Below, piece by piece: positions 1 to 8,285 of a stretch of 64,000 nucleotides of DNA (position 1 is the stretch's first letter; every line of letters begins with the position of its first letter). The translations under genes and the position numbers were made by a program. A model generated the notes under the pieces. That model saw only the letters and a program-made list of their open reading frames with translations, ran no database searches and was not told where the DNA came from. The stretch is from JAOUJD01 sp963726405 (GTDB taxonomy: Bacteria > Pseudomonadota > Gammaproteobacteria > Burkholderiales > Burkholderiaceae_F). Where the stretch lies: positions 496,001 to 560,000 of the forward strand of contig CAVSCF010000005.1 of assembly GCA_963726405.1 (NCBI GenBank), given 5' to 3'.

Positions 1-2
1 AC

Positions 3-179
3 GACGAGACCATCCCTCTGGCCGATGTCTTCGCCTGGGCGCGCCCGCAAAACCTGCCCGTTGTGGTCGTGCCGGGCGCCGATCACTTCTTCCATCGCCG
101 CCTTCCGCTGCTTAAAACGTTGATAAGCGCGCACATTCTGGGGATGTCCGCGTTTGACGCTGCCCACGAAACTCCTTAA
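3..179 (+). CDS. Alpha/beta hydrolase, C-terminal fragment (COG2945-like)
   Basis: The gene enters from the left edge, so only the last 58 residues are visible, ending at TAA 177-179. The tail reads PLADVFAWARPQ, then a hydrophobic strand and PGADHFFH, the arrangement at the C-terminus of small COG2945 alpha/beta hydrolases. The histidine after GAD is the likely catalytic histidine and the aspartate near the fragment start may be the acid of the triad. The nucleophile serine lies outside the window. The family is of unknown physiological substrate. The assignment rests on this short tail only. Confidence 0.7.
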   Translation, partial: DETIPLADVFAWARPQNLPVVVVPGADHFFHRRLPLLKTLISAHILGMSAFDAAHETP

Positions 180-239
180 AAAGAACGACCGACTTCGCAC
201 TGACGGTCGGACTCCTCAGGGGCACGCTGCACGCGAGTG

Positions 240-770
240 ATGGACAGAACGTTGATCTACGCGAAGACGCCGAAGGGCATCGCCGAGGTGGCTGCGCGGA
301 CGGCACAGCTGGCGATGACGACTCGTCGCGTGCTGATCATGATGGACGGCAAGCGGACGGTCGACGAACTGTCGGTGCTCGTTCGTCCCGGTGAAATCGA
401 CGCCATCGTCGACCAGCTCGAGATTGCCGGGCTCGTGCAGAAGGCGTCGGGAGCGACCGCTGTCGAGCCCGCGCCGGCACCCGCAGACGACCGCGCCGAC
501 GGGCAACACCCGCCGACGACGATCAACACACCGGTCATGGACGACCGCGATCTGACGCCGATCACGCTCGAGGAGGCGAAGCGGCGCGCCGTGCGCGAGT
601 TGAACGATCGGCTCGGCCCGGAGGCCGAGGTCGTGGCGATCCGCATCGAATCCTGCCGCACGATCGAGGAATTCCGCGAGCGCGTGCGCGACGCCGAGCG
701 CTTCGTCGCGGCCGCCCTCGGTGCGGCCGCCGCGCAGGACTACCTCCGCGCATTGCGCCGCAAGCCCTGA
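240..770 (+). CDS. Hypothetical protein, two-domain, soluble
   Basis: A 176-residue protein with no signal peptide or membrane segment. Residues about 1-75 (YAKTPKGIAEV through EIAGLVQ) alternate helix and turn like a small winged-helix fold. A Pro/Ala-rich linker follows at about 80-105, and a conserved-looking charged helical region (EEAKRRAVRELNDRLGPEAE onward) fills the C-terminus. I recall similar unnamed proteins in betaproteobacteria but cannot assign a function. ATG 240 was preferred over the adjacent GTG 237. No clear Shine-Dalgarno sequence is visible for either. It lies between the hydrolase and the carboxypeptidase gene, on the same strand. Confidence 0.6.
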   Translation: MDRTLIYAKTPKGIAEVAARTAQLAMTTRRVLIMMDGKRTVDELSVLVRPGEIDAIVDQLEIAGLVQKASGATAVEPAPAPADDRADGQHPPTTINTPVMDDRDLTPITLEEAKRRAVRELNDRLGPEAEVVAIRIESCRTIEEFRERVRDAERFVAAALGAAAAQDYLRALRRKP

Positions 771-862
771 GGCGCGCACGCGGGCCGCGCCGGCCCGGCG
801 TCGCTGCGCTTCGAGCGCGACCTCACGGCGGCGAAGCACGAAGCGCGACGGACGCCGGGCGA

Positions 863-868
863 TAAAAT
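863..868 (+). promoter_or_regulatory. Candidate -10 box (TAAAAT) for the carboxypeptidase gene
   Basis: TAAAAT stands out in a very GC-rich 127-bp gap, about 30 bp before the GTG start at 898. A clear -35 hexamer at 16-18 bp is not visible, so this is a composition-based guess. Confidence 0.3.
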
Positions 869-897
869 CGGGCGGCTGTCCCTCTGACGTCCCGTCC

Positions 898-2091
898 GTG
901 CCCAACGCCCTCGTCGTCCTGCGTTCCCTGTTCGCGCTGCTCTGCCTGCTCGTCGCTTCGGCCGCCTCCGCGCAGTCAGGGCCCGCGCTGGCGGCCCGCG
1001 CGTGGACCCTCGTCGATGCGATGAGCGGCGTCACACTGACCTCGTCGGCGGCGACGCAGCGCCTCGAACCCGCATCGCTGACGAAACTGATGACGGCCTA
1101 TGTCGTGTTCACCGCGCTCGGGGAGAAGCGCACGCGGCTCGACGCCGGCGTCGCCGTCAGCGCGGCGGCGGTGGCGGCGCCGGGCCGCGCAGGATCGCGG
1201 ATGTACGTCGAGACCGGCCGGCCCGTCTCCGTGGATGAACTTCTGCGTGGGTTGCTCGTCGTCTCGGCGAACGACGCGGCGGTCGCGCTGGCGGAGCACA
1301 CGTCCGGGACAACCGCGGCCTTCGTCGAACGGATGAACGCCGAGGCGCGGCGCCTCGGCATGACCGATACCCGCTTCGCGAACCCGACCGGCCTTTCCGA
1401 CACGCAGCAATACTCCACCGCGGCGGACCTTGCGCGGCTCGCGCAGCGCCTCTTCACCGATTTCCCGCAGTACGCGCCGCTGTACGCGCAGCGCGAGTTC
1501 ACCTACAACCGGATCACACAATCGAATCGCAACCGCCTGCTCTGGAGCGAGAGTCACGTCGACGGCATGAAGACCGGGCAGACGGAGGGAGCGGGCTGGT
1601 CGATCGTCGCGACGTCATCGCGACCGCAGGGGTCGGGCGAGCGGGCGTTCAATCGACGCCTGATCGCTGTCGTGCTCGGTGCGGCCAGCGATTCCGCGCG
1701 CGCCCAGGAAGCGCTGCGCCTGCTGAATTACGGGTTTGCCGCCTTTGATACCGTGCGTCTATACAGGCAGGGCCAGGTGCTGGTGCGCCCGGAGGTCTGG
1801 AAGGGCGACCGGAGCGAGATCCCGATCGGCCTCGAACGGGATGTGTACGTGACAGTGCCCGCCGATGCGCTGCGTGCGCTCGGCAAGGCCGGACTGCAGT
1901 CGTCGCTGGAGCGCCCCGATCCGTTGCTCGCACCCTTGACCAAAGGCGAGACGGTGGGCCGCCTGAAGATCACCGCGGGTGTCGAACCGGTCGCCGACGT
2001 CCCGGTCGTGGCGCTCGAGAGCGTCGGCGAAGCGGGGCTCGTCGGCCGCGCGTACGATGCATTGCGACTGTGGTGGAGGAGACGGAACTGA
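898..2091 (+). CDS. D-alanyl-D-alanine carboxypeptidase (PBP5/6 type)
   Basis: Trims the terminal D-alanine from peptidoglycan pentapeptides in the periplasm. From GTG 898 the protein has 397 residues: a signal peptide at about 1-26 (ending ASAASAQ), then the peptidase S11 domain with all three penicillin-binding motifs, SLTK (S60, K63), SAN (S123-N125) and KTG (K225-G227). A C-terminal beta domain and a basic amphipathic tail (YDALRLWWRRRN) match DacA/DacC, which attach to the inner membrane by that tail. The open frame runs further upstream, but starting at 898 puts the signal peptide at the N-terminus. Its stop overlaps the start of the D-amino-acid aminotransferase gene, so the two are probably co-translated. 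Confidence 0.93.
   Translation: MPNALVVLRSLFALLCLLVASAASAQSGPALAARAWTLVDAMSGVTLTSSAATQRLEPASLTKLMTAYVVFTALGEKRTRLDAGVAVSAAAVAAPGRAGSRMYVETGRPVSVDELLRGLLVVSANDAAVALAEHTSGTTAAFVERMNAEARRLGMTDTRFANPTGLSDTQQYSTAADLARLAQRLFTDFPQYAPLYAQREFTYNRITQSNRNRLLWSESHVDGMKTGQTEGAGWSIVATSSRPQGSGERAFNRRLIAVVLGAASDSARAQEALRLLNYGFAAFDTVRLYRQGQVLVRPEVWKGDRSEIPIGLERDVYVTVPADALRALGKAGLQSSLERPDPLLAPLTKGETVGRLKITAGVEPVADVPVVALESVGEAGLVGRAYDALRLWWRRRN
2075..2081 (+). promoter_or_regulatory. Shine-Dalgarno GGAGGAG that fixes the aminotransferase start
   Basis: GGAGGAG lies 9 nt before ATG 2091, inside the end of the carboxypeptidase gene. It favours ATG 2091 (TGATG overlap with the upstream stop) over the GTG at 2070. 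Confidence 0.75.
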
Positions 2092-3002
2092 TGGATTGGC
2101 AAGAGGGAACGTGCTACCTGAACGGGCAGTGGGTGCCGCTGGCGAACGCCCAGGTGTCGGTGCTCGATCGCGGGTTCATCTTCGGAGACGGCGTGTACGA
2201 AGTGATCCCGGTCGACACCGTCGACGGCATACGTGCGCCCTTTCACGCCAAGCCGCACTACGCGCGCCTGCAGCGCAGCCTCGATGCCGTTCGGATCGCC
2301 AATCCGTTCACGCTGGAGCAGTGGCTCGACCTGACCGCCGAACTCGTCGACCGCCATCCCTGGCCGCGACAGCTGATTTACGTTCAGGTCACCCGGGGCG
2401 TCGCCAAGCGGGACCATCCGTTTCCCGCGGGCGTGACGCCCACGGTGTTCATGAACAGCACGCCGTGGCCGGAGATCCCGGCGGCGCAGATCGAGAATGG
2501 CGTGTCGGCGGTGACCCACGCCGATGAGCGCTGGCTGCATTGCGACATCAAGAGCATCTCGCTGCTCGGAAACGTCCTGATGAAGCAGTACGCGATGGAC
2601 AACGGCGCCTCGGAAACGGTGATGCTGCGCGACGGCTTCCTCACCGAGGGGTCGAGCACGAACACGATGATCGTGAAGAACGGCGTGGTGATCGCGCCGC
2701 GCAAGAGCGTGCAGATCCTGCCCGGCATCACGTACGACGCCGTGTTCGACATCGCCCAGGCCCACGGGCTGGTCGCCGAGCGGCGTCCGGTCCCGGAAGC
2801 CGAACTGCGCGGCGCCGACGAGGTCTGGCTGAGTTCCTCGGGCCGTGAAGTCCTCGCGATCACCACGCTCGACGGCCGTCCGGTCGGCAACGGTCGTCCG
2901 GGCCCCGTGTACCGGCAGGTGCAGGCGTGGATGCAGCAGGCGAAGCGCGACGAAGCCCGCGCCTGGAAGGCCGCGCGCGCCGGGCGCCAACTGCCGGCAT
3001 GA
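2091..3002 (+). CDS. dat: D-amino-acid aminotransferase (class IV PLP)
   Basis: A 303-residue fold-type IV PLP transaminase that interconverts D-amino acids and 2-oxo acids, such as D-alanine plus 2-oxoglutarate to pyruvate plus D-glutamate. The early RGFIFGDGVYEV segment (28-39), the PLP lysine K154 in HCDIKSISLLGN and the E186 loop FLTEGSSTN match D-alanine transaminase rather than branched-chain transaminase. Its position directly after a D,D-carboxypeptidase suggests use of the D-alanine that enzyme releases, which is an inference. Its stop overlaps the start of the next gene by ATGA. Confidence 0.9.
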   Translation: MDWQEGTCYLNGQWVPLANAQVSVLDRGFIFGDGVYEVIPVDTVDGIRAPFHAKPHYARLQRSLDAVRIANPFTLEQWLDLTAELVDRHPWPRQLIYVQVTRGVAKRDHPFPAGVTPTVFMNSTPWPEIPAAQIENGVSAVTHADERWLHCDIKSISLLGNVLMKQYAMDNGASETVMLRDGFLTEGSSTNTMIVKNGVVIAPRKSVQILPGITYDAVFDIAQAHGLVAERRPVPEAELRGADEVWLSSSGREVLAITTLDGRPVGNGRPGPVYRQVQAWMQQAKRDEARAWKAARAGRQLPA

Positions 3003-3274
3003 CGGACCAGCCCGCCCCTCCCGCCGGGCTGACGTTTCCGACGGAGTTCCCCATCAAGATCATGGGGCGACGCGTGGACGGCTTCGCGCAGGCGATCGTC
3101 GAGGTCGTGGCGGCCCACGCGCCGGATTTCGACGCGTCGACGCTCGAAATGCGCACGTCGAAGGACGGCAACTACCTTTCGGTCACCGCGACGATCAACG
3201 CGACCTCGCGCCAGCAGCTCGACGATCTTTATCGGGCGCTCACGAGCCATCCGCTCGTCAAGATCGTCCTCTGA
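2999..3274 (+). CDS. ybeD: YbeD/DUF493 family protein
   Basis: A 91-residue protein of the YbeD family, a small ACT-like alpha/beta fold. The FPIKIMG start, a central MRTSKDGNYLSVTATI strand pair and the closing LTSHPLVKIVL are family hallmarks. ATG 2999 gives the usual length and a 4-nt overlap with the aminotransferase stop. In many proteobacteria this gene sits just upstream of lipB, as here (4 bp gap). A role in lipoate metabolism has been suggested from that context, but the molecular function is not settled. Confidence 0.9.
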   Translation: MTDQPAPPAGLTFPTEFPIKIMGRRVDGFAQAIVEVVAAHAPDFDASTLEMRTSKDGNYLSVTATINATSRQQLDDLYRALTSHPLVKIVL

Positions 3275-3278
3275 CCCG

Positions 3279-3914
3279 ATGATCGTCCGCATGCTCGGCC
3301 GCGCCGATTACCTGCCGACGTGGGACGCGATGCGAACGTTCACGGCGCAGCGCGCGGCAGACACCGAGGACGAACTGTGGCTCGTCGAACATCCCCCGGT
3401 CTTCACGCTCGGCCAGGCCGGACGCCGCGAGCACCTGCTGGCGGAAACGGACATCCCCGTGATCACCACCGATCGGGGCGGACAGATCACGTATCACGGG
3501 CCCGGCCAGGTGGTCGCGTATCCGCTGCTCGACCTGCGCCGTCTCGGCATCTTCGTGAAGGAACTCGTGTTCCGCATCGAACAGGCCGCGATCCAGACGC
3601 TCGAGGCCTTCAGTATCGACGCGCGGCGGGTCAGGGGTGCGCCCGGCGTCTACGTCCCGTTCGCGGCGAGCCGGGCGGGAGATGAATTCGCAGGCCTGGC
3701 GAAAATTGCCGCTCTTGGGATCAAGGTCACCAACGGGCGCAGTTACCATGGCCTCGCCATGAACGTGAGCATGGACCTCACGCCGTTCTCGCTCATCAAC
3801 CCTTGCGGCTACGCAAACCTGCCGGCGGTCGACATGGCGACACTTGACATCCATGTCGGCTGGCAGGACGCTGCCAGCCGCCTCGCCGAACGGCTGCAGA
3901 AACACCTGTCGTGA
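3279..3914 (+). CDS. lipB: Octanoyltransferase LipB
   Basis: Transfers octanoyl from octanoyl-ACP to the lipoyl-domain lysine of 2-oxoacid dehydrogenase E2 subunits and GcvH, the first step of lipoate synthesis. 211 residues, the normal length. The signature RGGQITYHGPGQ (66-77), K149 in LGIKVTNGRSYHG and acyl-carrying C176 in INPCGYAN are all present. It overlaps the next gene by 4 nt (GTGA) and LipA follows one gene later, so octanoylation and sulfur insertion are encoded together. Confidence 0.97.
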   Translation: MIVRMLGRADYLPTWDAMRTFTAQRAADTEDELWLVEHPPVFTLGQAGRREHLLAETDIPVITTDRGGQITYHGPGQVVAYPLLDLRRLGIFVKELVFRIEQAAIQTLEAFSIDARRVRGAPGVYVPFAASRAGDEFAGLAKIAALGIKVTNGRSYHGLAMNVSMDLTPFSLINPCGYANLPAVDMATLDIHVGWQDAASRLAERLQKHLS

Positions 3915-4852
3915 ACAGCACCCTCAATTCGCAAGTCGTCGTTGAACCGGGCTCCTGGAACGCCTGGCTGGTGGCGTTGCGCCCCAAGACCCTTTGGATC
4001 GCGGTAGTGCCGGTGTTCGTCGGCACGTCGCTCGCGGTGGCGGAAACCGGGCGGGTCAACCCGCTGATCGCGCTCCTTGCGCTGGCAGCGTCGATCCTCC
4101 TGCAGATCCTGACCAACCTTCAGAACGACGTCGGCTACACGAAACGCGGAGCGGAAACCGCCAGCCGCATCGGCCTTCCGAGAGCGACCGCGCGCGGCTG
4201 GCTGACCATCGCGGCGGTCCACCGGGCGCTGGTTCTGGTGGTGATCGCCACCGTGCTGGTGGGCCTGCCCATCGTGCTGCACAGCGGCTGGCCAGTGCTT
4301 CTGATGGGTCTGACGTCGATCATCGCCGCATGGGCCTACATGGGTGGACCCCGTCCGATCGCCTATACGCCGTTCGGTGAACTGACCGTATTCGTCTTCT
4401 TCGGGCTCATCGCCGCGGTGGGCAGCTACTACATCCAGACCGGCTCGCTGGGCCCGAGCGCCTGGCTTACCGGTTGCGCGATCGGACTGATCGCTGCCGC
4501 GGCGCTCGCGGTGAACAACATCCGCGACTGCACGCACGATGCCGAGGTGGGCCGCCGCACACTGGTGGTCGTGCTGGGCAAACCCGCCGCCGAGCGGGCG
4601 TACCAGGTTGCGTTGCTGCTGCCGTATGCCCTGACGGCCGCCCTTGCCCTCACCGACCCGCGACTCATCGGCCTCCTGGCCGTCATGCTGACGCTGCCCG
4701 CGGCGCTGGGCCTCGTCCGCGACCTGCCGCGCACCCCGCCCGGCCTGCCCTATAACGCGATGCTGTTCCGCACGTTCAAGCTCGAACTCCTGTTCGGCGC
4801 CTGCTTCACCATCGGGGCGCTGGTTCCCGGCCTGCTGCCGGGCGTCCGCTAA
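3911..4852 (+). CDS. UbiA-family prenyltransferase, MenA-like
   Basis: A 313-residue integral membrane protein with about eight hydrophobic segments. The first UbiA motif appears as NLQNDVGYTKRG (about residues 75-86) and the second as NNIRDCTHDAEVGRRT (about 198-213), closest to MenA (1,4-dihydroxy-2-naphthoate prenyltransferase). The first motif is weakened compared with the usual NDYxD pattern because only one aspartate is in place. No other menaquinone gene is visible nearby. GTG 3911 overlaps the lipB stop, so the gene is translationally coupled to lipB. Substrate unknown; UbiA superfamily membership is sure, the MenA label is not. Confidence 0.8.
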   Translation: MNSTLNSQVVVEPGSWNAWLVALRPKTLWIAVVPVFVGTSLAVAETGRVNPLIALLALAASILLQILTNLQNDVGYTKRGAETASRIGLPRATARGWLTIAAVHRALVLVVIATVLVGLPIVLHSGWPVLLMGLTSIIAAWAYMGGPRPIAYTPFGELTVFVFFGLIAAVGSYYIQTGSLGPSAWLTGCAIGLIAAAALAVNNIRDCTHDAEVGRRTLVVVLGKPAAERAYQVALLLPYALTAALALTDPRLIGLLAVMLTLPAALGLVRDLPRTPPGLPYNAMLFRTFKLELLFGACFTIGALVPGLLPGVR

Positions 4853-4855
4853 AAT
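4850..4855 (+). promoter_or_regulatory. Candidate -10 box (TAAAAT) before lipA
   Basis: TAAAAT begins at the prenyltransferase stop codon, 55 bp before lipA. It may give lipA a promoter of its own despite the tight upstream operon. No convincing -35 box is visible. Confidence 0.3.
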
Positions 4856-4909
4856 CCGGCTGTCCTCCCAGCGCGGCGCGCGGACTTCGTCCCGTCGCGA
4901 ACCCCTCCC

Positions 4910-5896
4910 ATGAGCAGCACGCCCCTCACACCGCCGGCGCCCGACGCCCCATCGCCCAAGCTGAAGGGCGAGGCAAAGACCGGCAAGGTCTTCAAGAGAT
5001 TCGACATCAAGCCGGTGCCGGCGGGACAGGCACTGAAGAAACCCGAATGGATACGGGTGAAGGCAGGCTCCCCGGCGACCCGCTTCTACGAGATCAAGTC
5101 GATCCTGCGCGAGCACAAGCTGCACACCGTGTGCGAGGAGGCGACGTGCCCGAACATCGGCGAGTGCTTCGGCAACGGCACCGCGACGTTCATGATCATG
5201 GGCGACAAGTGCACGCGGCGCTGTCCTTTCTGCGACGTCGGGCACGGACGGCCCGACCCGCTCGATCGTGACGAACCTGCCAACCTGGCGAAGACCATCG
5301 CCGCGCTGAAGCTCAACTACGTCGTGATCACGTCGGTCGATCGCGACGATTTGAAGGACGGGGGCGCGCAGCACTTCGTCGACTGCATTCGCGCGACGCG
5401 GGCAGCGTCACCGTCGACCCGGATCGAGGTCCTGGTGCCCGACTTTCGTGGCCGGCTGGACCGGGCGCTCGAGATCCTCGTCGCCGCGCCACCCGACGTG
5501 ATGAACCACAATCTGGAGACGGTGCCGCGCCTGTACCGGGAATCGCGTCCCGGCTCCGACTACCAGCACTCGCTCAACCTGCTGAAGGAATTCAAGCAAC
5601 GGGTCCCCGGCGTGCCGACGAAGAGCGGCCTGATGGTCGGACTCGGCGAGACGGACGACGAGATCCTGCAGGTCATGCGCGACCTCCGTGCGCACGGCGT
5701 CGACATGCTGACGATCGGGCAGTATCTGGCGCCAACCAGCCACCACCTGCCGGTGCGCCGCTATGTGCACCCGGATGTCTTCCGGATGTTCGAGGCGGAG
5801 GCGAGCGGGATGGGCTTCTCGCACGCGGCGTGCGGCGCCATGGTGCGATCCAGCTACCACGCGGACCAGCAGGCGCATTCCGCGGGCGTGGCGTGA
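4910..5896 (+). CDS. lipA: Lipoyl synthase LipA (radical SAM)
   Basis: Inserts two sulfur atoms into protein-bound octanoyl groups. 328 residues. The auxiliary [4Fe-4S] cysteines are C75, C80 and C86 (CEEATCPNIGEC), the radical-SAM cluster cysteines are C101, C105 and C108 (CTRRCPFC), and RSSYHA near the C-terminus carries the serine that ligates the auxiliary cluster. The N-terminal 45 residues are a Pro/Lys-rich extension common in this family. It sits 57 bp after the prenyltransferase gene and shares its strand with lipB. Confidence 0.98.
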   Translation: MSSTPLTPPAPDAPSPKLKGEAKTGKVFKRFDIKPVPAGQALKKPEWIRVKAGSPATRFYEIKSILREHKLHTVCEEATCPNIGECFGNGTATFMIMGDKCTRRCPFCDVGHGRPDPLDRDEPANLAKTIAALKLNYVVITSVDRDDLKDGGAQHFVDCIRATRAASPSTRIEVLVPDFRGRLDRALEILVAAPPDVMNHNLETVPRLYRESRPGSDYQHSLNLLKEFKQRVPGVPTKSGLMVGLGETDDEILQVMRDLRAHGVDMLTIGQYLAPTSHHLPVRRYVHPDVFRMFEAEASGMGFSHAACGAMVRSSYHADQQAHSAGVA

Positions 5897-5900
5897 CGCC

Positions 5901-6170
5901 GTGACTCCCGTTCCCGTGGCGGCGTCGGGTGCCATCACCGTGGCGCTGATCGTCGTGCTCGGAGTCTTCGTCTTTCCAGCGCTACTCGGCCGACCGATGG
6001 GCCGCTGGATCGTTGCCGTTGTGACGGCGGCGCTTGTCGTTCTGTTCTTCGCGTTCGATCAAGGCAGCGGCCTGTCGACCAATCCAGCGGTGTCGGCCAT
6101 CGTGATCGGGTTGGCGCCGCTTCTCGCCGGCGTCATCGTGTACCGACTGCAGCGCGGCAAGCGATCCTGA
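5901..6170 (+). CDS. Small membrane protein, hypothetical
   Basis: From GTG 5901 this gives 89 residues with three probable membrane helices (about 9-30, 36-52 and 61-80) and a basic tail YRLQRGKRS. No family is recognised. It follows lipA by 4 bp and probably belongs to the same transcript. The same frame is open upstream inside lipA, so the start is set only by the lipA stop and the hydrophobic N-terminus. Confidence 0.5.
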   Translation: MTPVPVAASGAITVALIVVLGVFVFPALLGRPMGRWIVAVVTAALVVLFFAFDQGSGLSTNPAVSAIVIGLAPLLAGVIVYRLQRGKRS

Positions 6171-6204
6171 GCCTGCCGCGGGCGGACGGGCACGGGTCCA
6201 GGGC

Positions 6205-8226
6205 TCAGCCCGCCTCGACGGCCACAAGTTGCGGGGGCAACGGTGCGTCCAGCGCCGCGCATACCATCCGCAGGGTGCTCGCGGCTCGCCAGTTCGTCGT
6301 GTCATCGGTGAACGCGGTCGCCGTCACCGCCTTGATGAGCCGGGGTTTTTCCAGCGGCGCGAGCTGGTTCAACTGATCGAGTGCGTCGGAGACGTCGTCC
6401 AGCCGGATCTCGCTGCCCGGTCTGAACACCGCATCGACGCCGGGCAGCAGCAACGCGCCTGCATTGAAGGCGTGTTCGGCGCGCTCGGGCATCCGCACCG
6501 CGGCGGTCAGCGAAAGCACGAGACCCGCCTGCCGCGACACTTCCGCGATCTTCCGGAACTTCACGGGAACCGCGTGCCCGGCCGCCGGTCCGAGCCGGCG
6601 CTTCAGGATGGTGTAGAGGAGAAACTCGCGCACCGACAGTCGTCCGTCGGCGACGACGAGCATGTGCGCAACCCGCAGCAGTCGCTGGCGCGCTTCAGCG
6701 GGCAGGCGCCGCAAGGCCGGCATGGCGACGTCGACGAGCGGTTGCCGTGCGCCCGGCGGCAACTGCTGGATGCGGCCGCGGTAATCGTCGACGATCGGCA
6801 GCGCCTCGGTCCCGTACGCCTCGGCGACGACCCTGCTCTGCTGCGCGCGGAGCTCGTCATCGAGCTCGATCAGCAGCGCGAGCGCCAGCAGCTGTGATCG
6901 CGTGCCGTCGGCCGCCGCGGAGCGCAGCGCGGAAAGCGTCGCCCGCTCGCTGTCGCCGAGCGCGAAGTCGCGCGAGCGCGGCGGATTGACCGTGCCGACC
7001 GCGTTCGTGATCCCGGCAGCGGTCGAGGCGGAGGCCGCCACGAGCCCGGCCACCGGCGAAAAGTCGTTCGCGAACGCGCGCGGCGCCGCAGGCTCCGCGG
7101 ACGGCGCACCGCCGGCGGGCACGAACTGGATCGGCGAGCGCGGCGTGGAATCGGCTGGACTGAGGCCGCCAAGCGACAGCGCGACGCGGTCCTCGGGCGC
7201 CGGCAGCAGTTCCGCCGAACGGCCGTAGATGCGGCGCACCCGCTCGGTGATGGCCGGATGGGTCGCGAACAGGCCGGCCGCGAAGGCGGGCCGTGCTGCG
7301 CCGAGGAACAGGTGTGACAGCGCCTCGGCCTGCGGGTTCTCGATGCGCGTGCCGAGGGTGCCGCCGGCGCTCAGTCCGCCGATCTTGCGCAGTGCTCCGC
7401 CGATGCCATCCGGATTGCGAGTGAATTGAACGGCGCTGGCATCCGCGAGGTACTCGCGCTGCCGCGACACGGCGGCCTTGATCAGGCGACCGAAGAACAC
7501 GCCAATGTAGCCCAGCACCCACAGCGTGACGCCCGCGAAGAACAGCATCGCCAGCACGCCACCGCTGCCCCGTCCGCTGCCGCCCCGGCTGCGCCCGGCG
7601 ACTTCAAGGAGGAAGCGCCCGGCCATGGCCACCATGGTCAGGCCGAAGAGGACACCGATCAGTCGCATGTTGAGCCGCATGTCGCCGTTCAGCACGTGCG
7701 AGAACTCGTGCGCGATCACGCCCTGCAATTCGTCACGGTTCAGGCGCGTAAGCGTGCCGCGCGTGACTGCAATCACCGCATCGTTGATCGAGTGGCCGGC
7801 GGCGAACGCGTTGATCGAGGCTTCCTCGTCCATCACGAACACCCGCGGCACCGGCACGCCGGAGGCGATCGCCATTTCCTCGACCACGTTCAGCAGGCGG
7901 CGATCCAGCAGGTCGCGCGTCGACGGATCGACCGGCCGCGCATTCACCATCCTGGCCACGGCGTCGCCGCCGGAGGACAGGGCGTTCATCTCGACGACCG
8001 TCCCCCCGCCGATCAGACCGAGGACCACCAGCGTGTTCGTGACGAAGAAGCCGTTCGGAAGGGCCGCGGCTGCCCACGGGTGGCCGGCCGGCACGACGAA
8101 CGCGAAGTAGAGCGCGGCGCCAACGAGGTTGACGGCCACGACGACGCAGGCGACAGCGAGGGCGAACAGCAGGATCAGCCGCCGGGTCGAGCGGCGTGCG
8201 ACCTCCTGGTGCTCGAAGAAGTCCAC
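6205..8226 (-). CDS. M48 family (HtpX-like) membrane metalloprotease, long form
   Basis: A 673-residue protein. Two membrane helices (about 18-44 and 60-80) precede an M48 catalytic core with HEFSH (H173, E174, H177), a further hydrophobic pair at about 185-245 and the third zinc ligand E258 in QREYLADASAV. HtpX itself is about 290 residues, so roughly 370 extra residues follow, largely alpha-helical and Ala/Arg-rich with no enzyme motif I recognise. M48 proteases of this long type beside LemA are familiar in betaproteobacteria. lemA lies 59 bp upstream on the same strand, so the two are probably an operon. Likely role: quality control or processing of membrane proteins. Confidence 0.88.
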   Translation of the reverse strand: MDFFEHQEVARRSTRRLILLFALAVACVVVAVNLVGAALYFAFVVPAGHPWAAAALPNGFFVTNTLVVLGLIGGGTVVEMNALSSGGDAVARMVNARPVDPSTRDLLDRRLLNVVEEMAIASGVPVPRVFVMDEEASINAFAAGHSINDAVIAVTRGTLTRLNRDELQGVIAHEFSHVLNGDMRLNMRLIGVLFGLTMVAMAGRFLLEVAGRSRGGSGRGSGGVLAMLFFAGVTLWVLGYIGVFFGRLIKAAVSRQREYLADASAVQFTRNPDGIGGALRKIGGLSAGGTLGTRIENPQAEALSHLFLGAARPAFAAGLFATHPAITERVRRIYGRSAELLPAPEDRVALSLGGLSPADSTPRSPIQFVPAGGAPSAEPAAPRAFANDFSPVAGLVAASASTAAGITNAVGTVNPPRSRDFALGDSERATLSALRSAAADGTRSQLLALALLIELDDELRAQQSRVVAEAYGTEALPIVDDYRGRIQQLPPGARQPLVDVAMPALRRLPAEARQRLLRVAHMLVVADGRLSVREFLLYTILKRRLGPAAGHAVPVKFRKIAEVSRQAGLVLSLTAAVRMPERAEHAFNAGALLLPGVDAVFRPGSEIRLDDVSDALDQLNQLAPLEKPRLIKAVTATAFTDDTTNWRAASTLRMVCAALDAPLPPQLVAVEAG

Positions 8227-8285
8227 GGGCTGAGCGAGTCAGGTCGCGCGGGCGTTCGGCCGCGCGACCGACATCTCCGTCGTCG

